DNA from: Planctomycetales bacterium
GTDB lineage: Bacteria > Planctomycetota > Planctomycetia > Pirellulales > Pirellulaceae
Assembly (NCBI GenBank): GCA_020427005.1
Contig: JAGQOY010000003.1
Location: forward strand, 1 to 64,000
DNA length: 64,000 nt
Reading direction: 5' to 3'
This document shows positions 18,945 through 27,884 of this stretch, piece after piece. How positions within the stretch are numbered: the stretch's first letter is position 1; each line of letters opens with the position of its first letter. The notes beneath the pieces were generated by a model. The model saw nothing but the letters and a program-made list of their open reading frames with translations, had not been told where the DNA came from and did no database searches. The translations under genes were made by a program, and so were the position numbers.

Positions 18945-21521
18945 CTACTTGCACTGAAACATCTTGCTGGACACTACTTCGTGGATAATGGACCGGATGG
19001 GAAATCCTGCAGGGGCCAAACGATCCAACATTAGATTGATTTCCTCTCGGTCACTGAAATGCGGCGGAGCGCCTGTACTATAAAGCAAGAGTTGTTCAAT
19101 CAAGTTTCTCGCCAGCTCGCGGGCTTCAGCGCTCAACATCTTCTTCAGTTCTCTTACATCACTGAATCGCTGACCGTCGGGAAGTTCCCCGGTTGAGTCT
19201 ACCGTGGGACCTCTACGAAAGGCAAAGGGTTGGCCATTTTTTCCATACCCGAGCTGCAGTTCACCATCCTCACCAAGGCTACGATAAAACTCGCGATAAC
19301 CACCCGCCACGTCGAAACTCTCCAACGCCAGTCCAGCGGGGTCAATGATTCGATGGCAAATATTACAGGCTTGGTCTACGCGATGTAAATCCAACTGTTG
19401 GCGAATGGTACTTGCCCCACGCGTATCGGGTTCGATCGCAGGTACACTCTTGGGGGGCGGAGGGATCGCTACGCCGAGAATGCGTTCATTCACCCAAGCA
19501 CCCCGTTTAACTGGCGAAGTGGTCGTGCCATTCGCTGTAACCTTCAGTATACTGGCCTGAGTCAACAGGCCACCTCGCACGGATGAGGCCGGTAGTGCTA
19601 CCTTGCGCATCTGAGCGCCAATTAAGGGCGGTAACCCATAGTGTTTTGCTAACCGTTCATTCGCGAAAGTAAAATCGGCTTCAACCAAGTTGCTGACAGG
19701 GCGATTCTCGCTAATCAACTCACTAAAAAAAAGCTGAGTCTCCTCCAAGGCAGCATCTACCAGAGCATCATCCAAGTAATAATCTGGATACAACAATTCA
19801 TCTGGAGATGTATCGTTGATCTTTCGTAGGTCCAGCCAATAAGCCAGAAAGGTATCGATAAATTGCCGTGATCGAGCATCGTTCAGCATGCGATCCACTT
19901 GCTCTCTCAATTGAGCATCAGACCTCCCTCCTCGCAAACTGATGGTTAATTCATCATCCGAAGTACTATTCCACAAGAACAATCCCAAGCGAGTGGCCAA
20001 TTCGTTCGCGTTGAGCTCACCGGGCTGTTCGTCTAGGCAGATGAACCCCGGTGAACAGAGTATGGTTGTGTATCCCGCCAGCATGGAATCCGTAAAGTTC
20101 CATTGTTTGCTTAGCGCAGTTTCAACTACTTTCAAAAATGTAGAAAGTTCTTCAATGGTGGGCTGCCGGCGAAAGGCATTCTCTGCGAATCGTGTAAGTA
20201 GGCGCTTTGCGTCTACGAGAGGTTGCTCTGAAACCGCCAGAACTCGTCCCGACTCTTCTTTCAGCGGTAAATCACCAAATAGCAATTCGTGACCCGCGGG
20301 AGGCCATTGTGATTGAATCGGCCCTTCTACCTCCAAATAATTGAACGCCACACCAGGCTGACCGTCTGCTTCAGCAAGTGGATTATGCCAACCACCTGGG
20401 GGTCGAGACCGGAATAGCCGGACGGCATCCGGCTGGATGGTTTCGCCCTCGAGCAACCATACATCAAGCTCTTGAACTGTTGGTTCAATCTGAAAGTCCA
20501 TGGACCCTAGCCGGCGCAATTGTCTTGGCGGAATTTGCGAATAGATAGTGAGCGGCTCGGACCGTCGACCTTTCTCCGTTAGATCCCGTCTTGGACGCCA
20601 CCACTTCTCTTCCTCGCCAACTGCCCAGAACGTGTAGCCCTTAATTCTCAGTTTGTAGTTGCCGGGTTCGGGAGCTCTGAACTCACTGAAGTAGATCTCA
20701 ATAGGTTCATAGCTACTTGCCACGACCCCAAAGGCTTCCAATTCTCGTTTGTCAAGATCGTCCGATCCAACGGTGAACGGCTGTTCTGGATTATTTAATA
20801 CGTCTAGATCAGCTTGATACCCTAATAATGGAAAGGTAGCTCGTTCTGGGCTTCTGTTAAAGACTGTAAAATGCACTCGACGATTAAAAGATCCCTGTTC
20901 TCTTGCATAGTAACGGACGACCTCGGTTGTTGGTTTGGCTACATGCCGGGCTACTACCTGGCGCAAGGCGTAGTCGGCAGCTTGCATGTATCGCGCCATA
21001 TTGACGTGGGATACGTCTAGCGCAACACCAATCTTGTTAAAGCGATATAGCTCACCATCTTCTGGCAAAATGCTTTTTAGCTGCAACCAGGGAGCGGACA
21101 AAAGTTGGCGAATAGAATTTTCATACTCAAAGCGATTCATGCGACGCATCACGCCGCGGCCATGCTTGGCAATCCACTTCTGATCGGCAGAAACTAAATT
21201 GTTGTTAAGGGACTCGAGAAAATCTTTCGCACTTGTTCTTGGTGCCCCGTCGGGAGGCATCTCTCCACTAGCAACCCGATCATGAATTTTAATCCATCTG
21301 TCCAGCGACTCTATAGAATCAGACTCCGCATCCAAATCAGTAGTCGGTATTAAGAACCCGGCCTCAGGCGTTTCGCCAGTGTGACATTCACTGCAGTTCT
21401 GCCAAAGGAAGGCAGCATTGGATTGAGTTATTGACACGTCAGCAGCCGAGCTGCTTGGCAGCCATGCAGTAGTTACTGAAAGGCCAACAAGCCACAGGCA
21501 GGCAAATGGAATTCGAGTCAT
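18945..21521 (-). CDS. Exported DUF1592-family planctomycete cytochrome-type protein
   Basis: I chose the ATG at 21521 because a clean signal peptide follows it (MTRIPFACLW...SSSAADVS); upstream in-frame starts would add about 42 unlikely residues. The domain order fits the planctomycete set: an N-terminal CxxCH (Cys43, Cys46, His47), DUF1587 (RMNRFEYENSIRQLL), a carbohydrate-binding-like middle, DUF1595 (FAENAFRRQPT), DUF1592 (FLWNSTSDDEL), DUF1588 containing a second CxxCH (ACNICHRIIDPAG), and DUF1585 at the C-terminus. Both CxxCH motifs could bind haem c. Such genes usually sit beside a DUF1552 gene, which is absent here; the neighbour is a DUF1080 gene. The family occurs in large numbers in planctomycetes and is suspected to work in carbohydrate turnover. 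The exact function is unproven. Confidence 0.9.
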   Translation of the reverse strand: MTRIPFACLWLVGLSVTTAWLPSSSAADVSITQSNAAFLWQNCSECHTGETPEAGFLIPTTDLDAESDSIESLDRWIKIHDRVASGEMPPDGAPRTSAKDFLESLNNNLVSADQKWIAKHGRGVMRRMNRFEYENSIRQLLSAPWLQLKSILPEDGELYRFNKIGVALDVSHVNMARYMQAADYALRQVVARHVAKPTTEVVRYYAREQGSFNRRVHFTVFNRSPERATFPLLGYQADLDVLNNPEQPFTVGSDDLDKRELEAFGVVASSYEPIEIYFSEFRAPEPGNYKLRIKGYTFWAVGEEEKWWRPRRDLTEKGRRSEPLTIYSQIPPRQLRRLGSMDFQIEPTVQELDVWLLEGETIQPDAVRLFRSRPPGGWHNPLAEADGQPGVAFNYLEVEGPIQSQWPPAGHELLFGDLPLKEESGRVLAVSEQPLVDAKRLLTRFAENAFRRQPTIEELSTFLKVVETALSKQWNFTDSMLAGYTTILCSPGFICLDEQPGELNANELATRLGLFLWNSTSDDELTISLRGGRSDAQLREQVDRMLNDARSRQFIDTFLAYWLDLRKINDTSPDELLYPDYYLDDALVDAALEETQLFFSELISENRPVSNLVEADFTFANERLAKHYGLPPLIGAQMRKVALPASSVRGGLLTQASILKVTANGTTTSPVKRGAWVNERILGVAIPPPPKSVPAIEPDTRGASTIRQQLDLHRVDQACNICHRIIDPAGLALESFDVAGGYREFYRSLGEDGELQLGYGKNGQPFAFRRGPTVDSTGELPDGQRFSDVRELKKMLSAEARELARNLIEQLLLYSTGAPPHFSDREEINLMLDRLAPAGFPIRSIIHEVVSSKMFQCK

Positions 21522-22161
21522 GACAGTCGATCTCGGTACTTTTCGATTGAGAGCTCTTTGCGTATGTGCCATTATGCACATAGGATCGTTAGCGGCCACC
21601 GTTGAAGGAAACAGGCTCGGCTCAACCAACATGAAACGCCAATGCACATTTCTTGCTTGCGGTAGGGTCGCTAATATCTCTTTTCACACTCAGCCCCGAT
21701 TATAACTCATTTGCCGCGGCCCCCGGATGTGTTTCTGCAGGTTCCATGTCTTGGCAGGTTCCATGTCTTGGCAGGTTCCATGTCTTGGCAGGTTCCAGGG
21801 TCCGCGCAAAGATTTGAGTCAAGGCGTTGTCTCGGCAGGGCACTTGCCCTCACATTCCTGCAGTACGAGAAAGTTCGGGAGACGAGCAACAGCGAAGAGG
21901 CAATCCTGTTTAGCTTGAAACATGCGGCCCAGCGGCAGACTAGGGCCGAGCGTCAAGTTGAGTGCATGCCATAAGATGGAGAGGACCCCATGGATGCGCT
22001 TCCCCGCCTGTAAGACACTATGAAAATCTCAGCTTGGGAGGTTTCAACCTTAGGAATGCGAGTGAATTTGCCAGAGGAGGTCGCACTCAAGCTTCTGAGA
22101 GCCCTGCCCGCAGCATGCGCATGCGGCCATTGAGACTCATGATACACTTCAAAGCAGAGCT
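21522..22161. other. Gene-free stretch of about 640 bases with a tandem repeat
   Basis: This lies between the stop of the GnnA-like gene and the start of the DUF1592 gene, both on the minus strand, so it must contain the DUF1592 promoter. Apart from the 17-base repeat at 21741-21797 I see no gene, RNA or strong hairpin; short frames here do not read as protein. Confidence 0.6.
21741..21797. repeat. 17-base tandem repeat, 3.4 copies
   Basis: The unit GTTCCATGTCTTGGCAG occurs perfectly at 21741-21757, 21758-21774 and 21775-21791, followed by a partial GTTCCA. It lies in the intergenic stretch upstream of the DUF1592 gene. Confidence 0.95.
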
Positions 22162-23274
22162 TTAGCTTGCCTTTCTCATCGGTTGTTCGATCGCAGCAGG
22201 AGCTGGAAGAGGCAAAATCGCTGGTTCAATCATCGCACCGGCACCCATTCGCCATGGACGGCTATTCTTGCCGTCCCATCCGCGACCAGCGATGCATGTC
22301 AAGATTTCACTGGCGACCTGAACGGCTCTCGCACCATCTGCTCCAGAGACAACGGGCTGTGTACCTGAGAGAATGCTGAGGGCGAAGTCGTTTTGTTCGT
22401 CAAGGATTGCATTTCGCGATTGCGCGTGCACAGTCTCGACCTCAAAGAACTTATCGTATACTTGATCCTTGATTTCCAAGCGTTCCGTGGCAGTCATCCG
22501 ATCTAATGCGATCCGGCGGAAGATCACATCTTCCGAGGGTTTGATAATATTGACACCTGCGGCTGAAAAATTGAGCTCAGCATAGCCTTGCGTGCCAAAG
22601 ACTTGCATTTTGCGGGTCGCTTCGGTGGCTAGACGCGAAGCGCGTAAAGTAGCGATCAAACCACTGGCAAATTCAATCCGAGCCTCTGCAATGTCTTCGG
22701 TAGATCCTAAGACCGCTAATCCACTTGCCGCAATTTGCTCGACAGGTGATGAGTCAATGGACAGGATAAGATCCAAATCGTGGATCATTAGGTCAAGCAC
22801 TGCCCCAATGTCGGTACTGCGACCGGTAAACTTACCCGAGCGAACCGCTTCGATGTATTTCGGTTTTCCAAGCTGCGGTATGGTAGCGGTCCATATTGGA
22901 TTGAAGCGTTCCACGTGGCCCACTTGTAGGACGCGCCGATGGCTCTGAGCCATATGGACTAGGCGTTGGGCTTGGTCAGAAGTGTGTGCAAGAGGTTTTT
23001 CTACAAGCACATGAGCGCCACTTCGCAATAAGTCACTAGTTACTTCATAGTGCATGACTGTGGGAGTGGCCACTATGGCGGCATCGATTTTTCCTAACAA
23101 CTCTCGGTAGTCAGCTGCTGTGGGGAGATGTAATTCTTGGGCAATGAGCTGGCGAGATTGTTCAATTGGATCGACGACTGACACGACTTCAAACTGCTCA
23201 TTCGATGCTGCCAACTTGGCGTGAATACGTCCAAGATGTCCGGCACCGATAACGGCCAATCGTAAAACACTCAC
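22162..23274 (-). CDS. Gfo/Idh/MocA oxidoreductase, GnnA-like
   Basis: An N-terminal Rossmann fold (VIGAGHLGRIHA at about 8-19) and the signature EKPLA (about residue 93) identify the Gfo/Idh/MocA family of NAD(P)-dependent sugar dehydrogenases. The C-terminal domain contains the usual GAVLDLMIHDLDL segment. The gene starts with GTG overlapping the lpxA stop (GTGA), giving tight coupling. In bacteria with amide-linked lipid A, GnnA oxidises the 3-hydroxyl of UDP-GlcNAc, GnnB aminates it, and LpxA then acylates the amine. The position directly after lpxA suggests this role (inference), but no gnnB aminotransferase is visible. Some Gfo/Idh/MocA genes accompany lpxA without being proven GnnA, so the substrate is tentative. 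Confidence 0.85.
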   Translation of the reverse strand: MSVLRLAVIGAGHLGRIHAKLAASNEQFEVVSVVDPIEQSRQLIAQELHLPTAADYRELLGKIDAAIVATPTVMHYEVTSDLLRSGAHVLVEKPLAHTSDQAQRLVHMAQSHRRVLQVGHVERFNPIWTATIPQLGKPKYIEAVRSGKFTGRSTDIGAVLDLMIHDLDLILSIDSSPVEQIAASGLAVLGSTEDIAEARIEFASGLIATLRASRLATEATRKMQVFGTQGYAELNFSAAGVNIIKPSEDVIFRRIALDRMTATERLEIKDQVYDKFFEVETVHAQSRNAILDEQNDFALSILSGTQPVVSGADGARAVQVASEILTCIAGRGWDGKNSRPWRMGAGAMIEPAILPLPAPAAIEQPMRKAS

Positions 23275-24077
23275 GCTGCTTTCCTCCGATCACGTCCACG
23301 GCCGTGTCTACCGCCTTGCGAGTCTTCTATAAAGTCAAAGAGCACTTGAATTTCGGGTAGTAATGGTTTTCCGCCTGACAATATTTCTCTGGCATGCTCC
23401 ATTCCGACCCGCGATCGGTAAAGAAGCCGATAGGCTTCCATCAAGATCTTAATTGCCTCAGGTGAAAAGTTCTTGCGTTTTAGTGCCACTACGTTGACCG
23501 TGCGCGGTCTAGCTGGGAAGCCCTCAACCAACATGTAAGGTGGCACATCATGCAATACGCGGCTCAAACCGCTGACAAAGCTGTAGCATCCGATTGAGGC
23601 AAAATGGTGAACCGCAACACCGCCTGACAGCGTCGCGTCATGTTGTACGTGAACATGGCCACCTAACATAACGTTGTTAGCCATAATGACTCGATCCCCA
23701 ACCTTACAGTCGTGGGCAACATGTGAACAAGTCATGAAGTAGCAATTGTTACCTACCGACGTAACGCCATCTTCTTTTTCCGTTGCCCGATTGATTGTCA
23801 CGGATTCACGCAAGATATTCCCGTCTCCAACAATCACTTGGGTTGGAGAGCCTTGGTAGCTTAGGTCTTGCGGTTCAGCTCCAATCACTACACCTGGAAA
23901 AAGGTGGTTTTCGCGGCCGATCGTCGTATGGCCTGTGAGTGTAACGCTGTTCTCAAGGCGAGTTCCTCTGCCGACCTGAACGTGTGGACCAATCACACAA
24001 TGGTGCCCCACGCGCACATCCTCATCCAAGATTGCACGTGGGTCGACAACGGCGGTATGGGCTATAATTGTGGCCAT
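23271..24077 (-). CDS. lpxA: LpxA, acyl-ACP--UDP-GlcNAc acyltransferase
   Basis: The first lipid A enzyme, transferring a 3-hydroxyacyl chain from ACP to position 3 of UDP-GlcNAc (or UDP-GlcNAc3N). The 268 residues show left-handed beta-helix hexapeptide repeats over about 5-190 and an alpha-helical C-terminus. His122 in SHVAHDC aligns with E. coli catalytic His125, with His119 also conserved, and DVPPYMLVEG matches the end of the helix. I chose the ATG at 24077 over a TTG three codons upstream. The C-terminus is unusually basic (GRHGRGRDRRKAA). The gene is in the skp-lpxC-lpxA-gnnA order and overlaps the GnnA-like gene by 4 bases. Confidence 0.95.
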   Translation of the reverse strand: MATIIAHTAVVDPRAILDEDVRVGHHCVIGPHVQVGRGTRLENSVTLTGHTTIGRENHLFPGVVIGAEPQDLSYQGSPTQVIVGDGNILRESVTINRATEKEDGVTSVGNNCYFMTCSHVAHDCKVGDRVIMANNVMLGGHVHVQHDATLSGGVAVHHFASIGCYSFVSGLSRVLHDVPPYMLVEGFPARPRTVNVVALKRKNFSPEAIKILMEAYRLLYRSRVGMEHAREILSGGKPLLPEIQVLFDFIEDSQGGRHGRGRDRRKAA

Positions 24078-24201
24078 ACTTACCAACTTTCAAATTGTAG
24101 AATTTGGATTAAGGTGATTTGGGTATTGATCGCTGCAACGATTTTACAAACTCCGACCAGCGGATCGAATTGCGTTGATGAAAAGTAAACAATGCCTTGT
24201 C

Positions 24202-25092
24202 TTATGCAACTTTTCTGGATCGACTGCTTGCTACGTTGATATCTGCTTCGTAGACAGTACGAATCATTTCCGCCATTTGTCCGTTCAATTGATGGCCACT
24301 ACGATAAGCGACCACTCTTCCTATCACATCTATTCCTGCCAACGCCAGGTCACCAATCAGATCTAGCGCTTTGTGCCGCGCACACTCATCGGCAAATCTA
24401 AGTTGATTGTTAATTGGGCCTTCATCTCCAAAGACCAACAAATCTCGCTCAGTAACATGCCTGGCTAAGCCTTGGGATTGCAACGATTCCGCTTCAGCTT
24501 GACTGATAAACGTTCGAGCTGGTGCAACCTGATGATAGTAATTGTCCTCGTTCAAGGCAATTTCAAACGTTGCACAACCGATACTGGAATCTTTCCCGTA
24601 ATCAAGCCGATATTCAATTTCAAGCCGAGAACTGCCCGTGGGATGAACCTCTATCCAACTACGGCCATTTGCAACGCGCAACGTCTCACGCACACAAAAT
24701 GTTTCACGGCGACTTCGGAGTTGCGTCTTGCCGACGCTGTCCAGGGCGAGCACATAGGCCAAACTACTGCCATCCATTCCTGGCATCTCTGGACTCGTGA
24801 CATGAACCTCTGCATTGTCAATCTGCAAGCCATACAAAGCAGACATGATGTGCTCGACCATGTCGACCTCACATTCATCCGCTTTCAAGCCAGTGCGCAT
24901 GGGCATTCCCACTCGAGATGTCGCCAATGCATCAACCGACGGAAAGTGGGGGATATCATCCCGAAAAAAACAAATCCCAGAGTCCGCAGGCGCCGGTAAA
25001 AAAGTTACCGTCACTGGTGCCCCGGTCCAGTATCCGCGACCACTTACAGAACATGGTCCATTAAGCGTGGTTTGAAATCTGCGTGCTCGCAT
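24202..25092 (-). CDS. lpxC: LpxC, UDP-3-O-acyl-N-acetylglucosamine deacetylase
   Basis: LpxC is the zinc enzyme that commits precursors to lipid A. Predicted zinc ligands are His81 (VEHIMSAL), His240 and Asp244 (RHKALDLIGDLAL), with catalytic His267 (SGHQLN). All sit two residues later than E. coli His79, His238, Asp242 and His265, an exact spacing match. At 296 residues it is full length and not fused to FabZ. A GTG nine codons upstream is possible, but AAGGA lies four bases before the ATG at 25092, so I prefer that start. It is separated from lpxA by about 124 bases and from skp by about 390 bases, on the same strand. Confidence 0.96.
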   Translation of the reverse strand: MRARRFQTTLNGPCSVSGRGYWTGAPVTVTFLPAPADSGICFFRDDIPHFPSVDALATSRVGMPMRTGLKADECEVDMVEHIMSALYGLQIDNAEVHVTSPEMPGMDGSSLAYVLALDSVGKTQLRSRRETFCVRETLRVANGRSWIEVHPTGSSRLEIEYRLDYGKDSSIGCATFEIALNEDNYYHQVAPARTFISQAEAESLQSQGLARHVTERDLLVFGDEGPINNQLRFADECARHKALDLIGDLALAGIDVIGRVVAYRSGHQLNGQMAEMIRTVYEADINVASSRSRKVA

Positions 25093-25485
25093 GACATCCT
25101 TGTCCGGGAGCTTTATCACGGTACTAATTGAATAACACAGCTTGTCAATGGCTGCGGCTTGTACATTTCGCCAGGAACATATTCGGAACTGTGAGACCGT
25201 GGTTTGAACTTGTCAGCATTCGAGATGGCTCGATGTTAGTTTTTGGCTCAGGCCTCTAAGCCCAGGATTTCCGAAAATGTGAGGTTCCCCAATTAATGAC
25301 CGGACAAAAAGCTCGTTCCATTTGATTTTTCGCCTTGACCTGTTGTAACATCGTGAAGCGACAGCTCGCCTTTTGTGCCCAACAGGAGGTCGCTCGGCGG
25401 TGAAGAAGTTTCTTATCTTCACCGCTGGCTGTGTTTGATCCACGTTCGCGAATTGCAAATCCTCGAGTCCGCCTACGTGGTTCAC
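25093..25485. other. Non-coding gap between skp and lpxC
   Basis: About 390 bases between the skp stop and the lpxC start, both on the minus strand. It contains a hairpin at 25397-25425 and probably a secondary lpxC promoter. A 90-codon minus-strand frame beginning right after skp does not read as protein. Confidence 0.55.
25397..25425 (-). terminator. Hairpin downstream of skp
   Basis: GCGGTGAAGA and TCTTCACCGC form a perfect 10-base-pair stem with a 9-base loop, 60-90 bases downstream of the skp stop. No T-run follows on the minus strand. It may attenuate or process the transcript rather than terminate it fully. Confidence 0.45.
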
Positions 25486-26085
25486 TTAGCGAGGGGCAGC
25501 GCCAGGGCGGCTAGCAGTGTTCCCTGCTTTGGCCTTCAGTTGCTCCAAGACCCAATCGGTAAGGTCGATACCAGGGTTGTAGTAGATCACATCTTGACGC
25601 ATGACGAAGTCAACGGTCTCAGGCTTCTTAACGTCCATTTCCTGACGGCTGACTCGCAAAACAACCTGCGCCTTCCACCCATCAGCAGCCGCTTTCACCA
25701 AAGTTTTGACGTCGTTGTACACACTGAATAGGACGGTTGCCTGGCGTTCATCAAACTGCTTTTGCTGCTTGACTAGTTCGAGGCGAAGAGCAGTATCCGC
25801 TTCGGCGATCTTCTTTTCTTGTTGCTCGTACTCGGCTGTGCCTTCAGTGTACTGTTGACGCAGCATTTCCATCTGCTTGATGATCTGATCCCGCTTCTTG
25901 ACCATTTCGGCACTGGCCGCTTCCATTTCCTTCTGAATCTGTTCCACCTCTTGCTTCATGCTTGGGTGATTCTCGAGGATGTAGCCGATGTCAATAACGG
26001 CCACGGCTGGGGTCGCTTGGGCAAACACTTGTACTTGGACGCACGCCCCGAGAATTAGAGTTGCGATAAACACGCGTACACTCAC
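25486..26085 (-). CDS. OmpH/Skp-family periplasmic chaperone
   Basis: The 199-residue protein has a signal peptide (residues 1 to about 23, VFAQ), a short beta strand with the family opening VAVIDIGYILENHPSMK, and a long charged coiled coil (about 45-115). This is the tentacle architecture of Skp, which holds unfolded outer-membrane proteins in the periplasm. The GTG start is supported by AAGGAGG at seven bases. The tail is Ala/Pro/Arg-rich. It heads a minus-strand group with lpxC and lpxA, the arrangement common in Gram-negative bacteria, and supports the presence of a true outer membrane. Confidence 0.9.
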   Translation of the reverse strand: MSVRVFIATLILGACVQVQVFAQATPAVAVIDIGYILENHPSMKQEVEQIQKEMEAASAEMVKKRDQIIKQMEMLRQQYTEGTAEYEQQEKKIAEADTALRLELVKQQKQFDERQATVLFSVYNDVKTLVKAAADGWKAQVVLRVSRQEMDVKKPETVDFVMRQDVIYYNPGIDLTDWVLEQLKAKAGNTASRPGAAPR

Positions 26086-26092
26086 TGGATAG

Positions 26093-26099
26093 CCTCCTT
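26093..26099 (-). promoter_or_regulatory. Strong ribosome binding site of skp
   Basis: AAGGAGG on the minus strand, seven bases before the GTG at 26085, decides this non-ATG start. Confidence 0.8.
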
Positions 26100-26143
26100 G
26101 CTAAACTGGTAATGGAATTCCGTAGGGAACAATCCTGAGGAGT

Positions 26144-26431
26144 CTACAGAACTCTTAAGGCCTTCCACAGCCTGACAAGCTCCTCGGGGCCATAAATGAT
26201 CATCCAATGATCGTCGGCCCAAGGCATATTGGTCCCATTTACACGGCGAATTGTGAAGACATTTGGCAACGGGGTAAATAGCGATTTTTCATCATTTTGT
26301 GGATTTATCAAACTTGTTAGAAATTCGGGCCCTTGAATTGAGCTGAGTAATCTAATTACGAATTGTGATTTGCGTGAAGTTGAGCTACAAACTTCAGCTA
26401 ATACTCTGTTTGTTTCACACGTTGAGAACAA
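26144..26431 (-). CDS. Possible small unknown protein upstream of skp
   Basis: A 95-codon frame with a TTG start ends 58 bases before skp. The C-terminal half (NMPWADDHWMIIYGPEELV and onward) reads like real protein, with Trp residues and an amphipathic helix, while the N-terminal half is less convincing. No family recognised. It could be a genuine small gene in the skp operon or a chance frame in the region divergent from rnhA. Confidence 0.3.
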   Translation of the reverse strand: MFSTCETNRVLAEVCSSTSRKSQFVIRLLSSIQGPEFLTSLINPQNDEKSLFTPLPNVFTIRRVNGTNMPWADDHWMIIYGPEELVRLWKALRVL

Positions 26432-26452
26432 ATTGGCCCAGTATTGGAATAA

Positions 26453-26956
26453 TTGGAAGTGACATCTAACAATTCAGAGAATTCGCCCTCTATAGCCAAT
26501 CCTTCGCTCCGCCGTGTTCAGCTTTATACCGACGGGGCCTGCAGCGGAAATCCTGGCCCAGGAGGGTGGGCGTTTATCCTGCGGGACCTAAAGACTAGAA
26601 AGGAATTGACCGGCGCCGGAGGTGAAAGCGACAGCACCAACAATCGCATGGAGCTGAAGGCCGTTATTGAAGGACTCAAACCATTACGAAAACGGTGCAG
26701 GGTCGAATTATACTCCGATAGCAGCTATGTACTTCAAGGCCTCCAATCCTGGATAAAGGGCTGGAAATCCAAAGGTTGGATGCGTGTGGAGGGGGGCAAA
26801 AGAAAACCAGTCAAGAATGTAGAACTGTGGCAAGAACTGGACTTGCTAGTAAATCAGCATGAGATGTCTTACCACCATGTCCGTGGGCACAGCGGTCATC
26901 CTGAAAATGAACGCTGTGACGAAATGGCCGTTGCCGCCAGCCAAAAATATTATTAA
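26453..26956 (+). CDS. rnhA: Ribonuclease HI
   Basis: RNase HI cleaves the RNA strand of RNA:DNA hybrids in the cytoplasm. The four catalytic acids are Asp27 (YTDGACSGNPGPGG), Glu67 (NNRMEL), Asp89 (YSDSSYV) and Asp156 (ERCDEMA), with His146 in the flexible GHSGHPENE loop. At 167 residues it is slightly longer than E. coli (155) because of an N-terminal extension of about 20 polar residues. The start is not certain: TTG at 26453 (used here) or GTG at 26459, both near a GGAA. It is followed 167 bases later by recO on the same strand. Confidence 0.95.
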   Translation: MEVTSNNSENSPSIANPSLRRVQLYTDGACSGNPGPGGWAFILRDLKTRKELTGAGGESDSTNNRMELKAVIEGLKPLRKRCRVELYSDSSYVLQGLQSWIKGWKSKGWMRVEGGKRKPVKNVELWQELDLLVNQHEMSYHHVRGHSGHPENERCDEMAVAASQKYY

Positions 26957-27123
26957 GTCACTGGTTTGACTTAAGGATCACTGAAGGACAAAGCAACAAT
27001 AGACCTCAGTATTCATAGTTGATGAGAAGAGCACAGGTAATTCTGCATCCCCAAGTACGGGCTCGCAACGACAACTCAGCTGTGCTAGTCGTGTCCGAGT
27101 TTTAGTTTTTCGCAGAGGGCGAC

Positions 27124-27879
27124 GTGTCTCTTGAAAAATCCGATGCCATCGTATTGCGCGTTTACCCATGGAGCGAGACGAGTTCAATTGCAACGCTATT
27201 TACACGCGATTTTGGCAAGATCTCTGTACTTGCCAAAGGTGCCAGGCGTCCCAAGAGCCCCTTCGAAGCTGCTCTTGACCTGCTTTCAATATGTCGCGTA
27301 GTGTTCATTAATAAAAACTCGGATGCACTCGACCTATTAACCGAGGCCAAGCTTAACAAACGATTCAGGGCGGGAAGTCGTAGTCTACTTCGACTGTACT
27401 CCGGCTACTATGTCGCGGAGCTCCTTGACCGGCTTACGGATAAAGGCGATCGGTGTCCAGAAATGTACGACCTCGCAGCAATCACCTTGCAAGAGCTCGA
27501 GGAGAATTTACCAGTGCACAGCCTGGTCCTGCGGCTCGAATTACAGATATTGCGTTTGATTGGCAACTTGCCAACCTGGGACTTTTGTGCCCAATGCGCG
27601 GTTCCAATGGGAACGGAGCCTCGCCAAGTGTTCAGTGTTGCAGCCGGAGGCTTGCTATGCACAAATTGCCAAAAGGGGGCACGGCTGATGATGCAGATCA
27701 GTGGCCAAACTTTGGAGACACTCCGGAAGTATAGTTCGATAGCTTGGCGCCAGCAGGTATTGCAAGAGATCCCCATGGAACAAAGAGGCAGTATTCGTGG
27801 GCTGATAACCAAATACCTAACATATTTCCTCGATCGCAATTTATTACTTCACGCCTATTTAGAGGAGCTCGGTCGTTGA
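27124..27879 (+). CDS. recO: DNA repair protein RecO
   Basis: RecO helps RecR load RecA onto single-strand gaps. The 251-residue protein starts with the OB-fold (EKSDAIVLRVYPWSETSSIATLFT, then GKISVLAKGARRPKS) and has a helical C-terminal domain with a zinc motif at Cys155, Cys158, Cys179 and Cys182. The GTG start fits the family N-terminus. The stop is five bases before the start assigned to the BamD-like gene, suggesting translational coupling. Confidence 0.94.
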   Translation: MSLEKSDAIVLRVYPWSETSSIATLFTRDFGKISVLAKGARRPKSPFEAALDLLSICRVVFINKNSDALDLLTEAKLNKRFRAGSRSLLRLYSGYYVAELLDRLTDKGDRCPEMYDLAAITLQELEENLPVHSLVLRLELQILRLIGNLPTWDFCAQCAVPMGTEPRQVFSVAAGGLLCTNCQKGARLMMQISGQTLETLRKYSSIAWRQQVLQEIPMEQRGSIRGLITKYLTYFLDRNLLLHAYLEELGR

Positions 27880-27884
27880 CAAGG

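Noticed and set aside
25213..25485. Small minus-strand gene after skp
   Set aside because: The translation has no recognisable pattern, no start signal, and contains the 25397-25425 hairpin.
27744..27884. Upstream extension of the BamD-like gene
   Set aside because: It lies within recO and would bury the lipoprotein signal.
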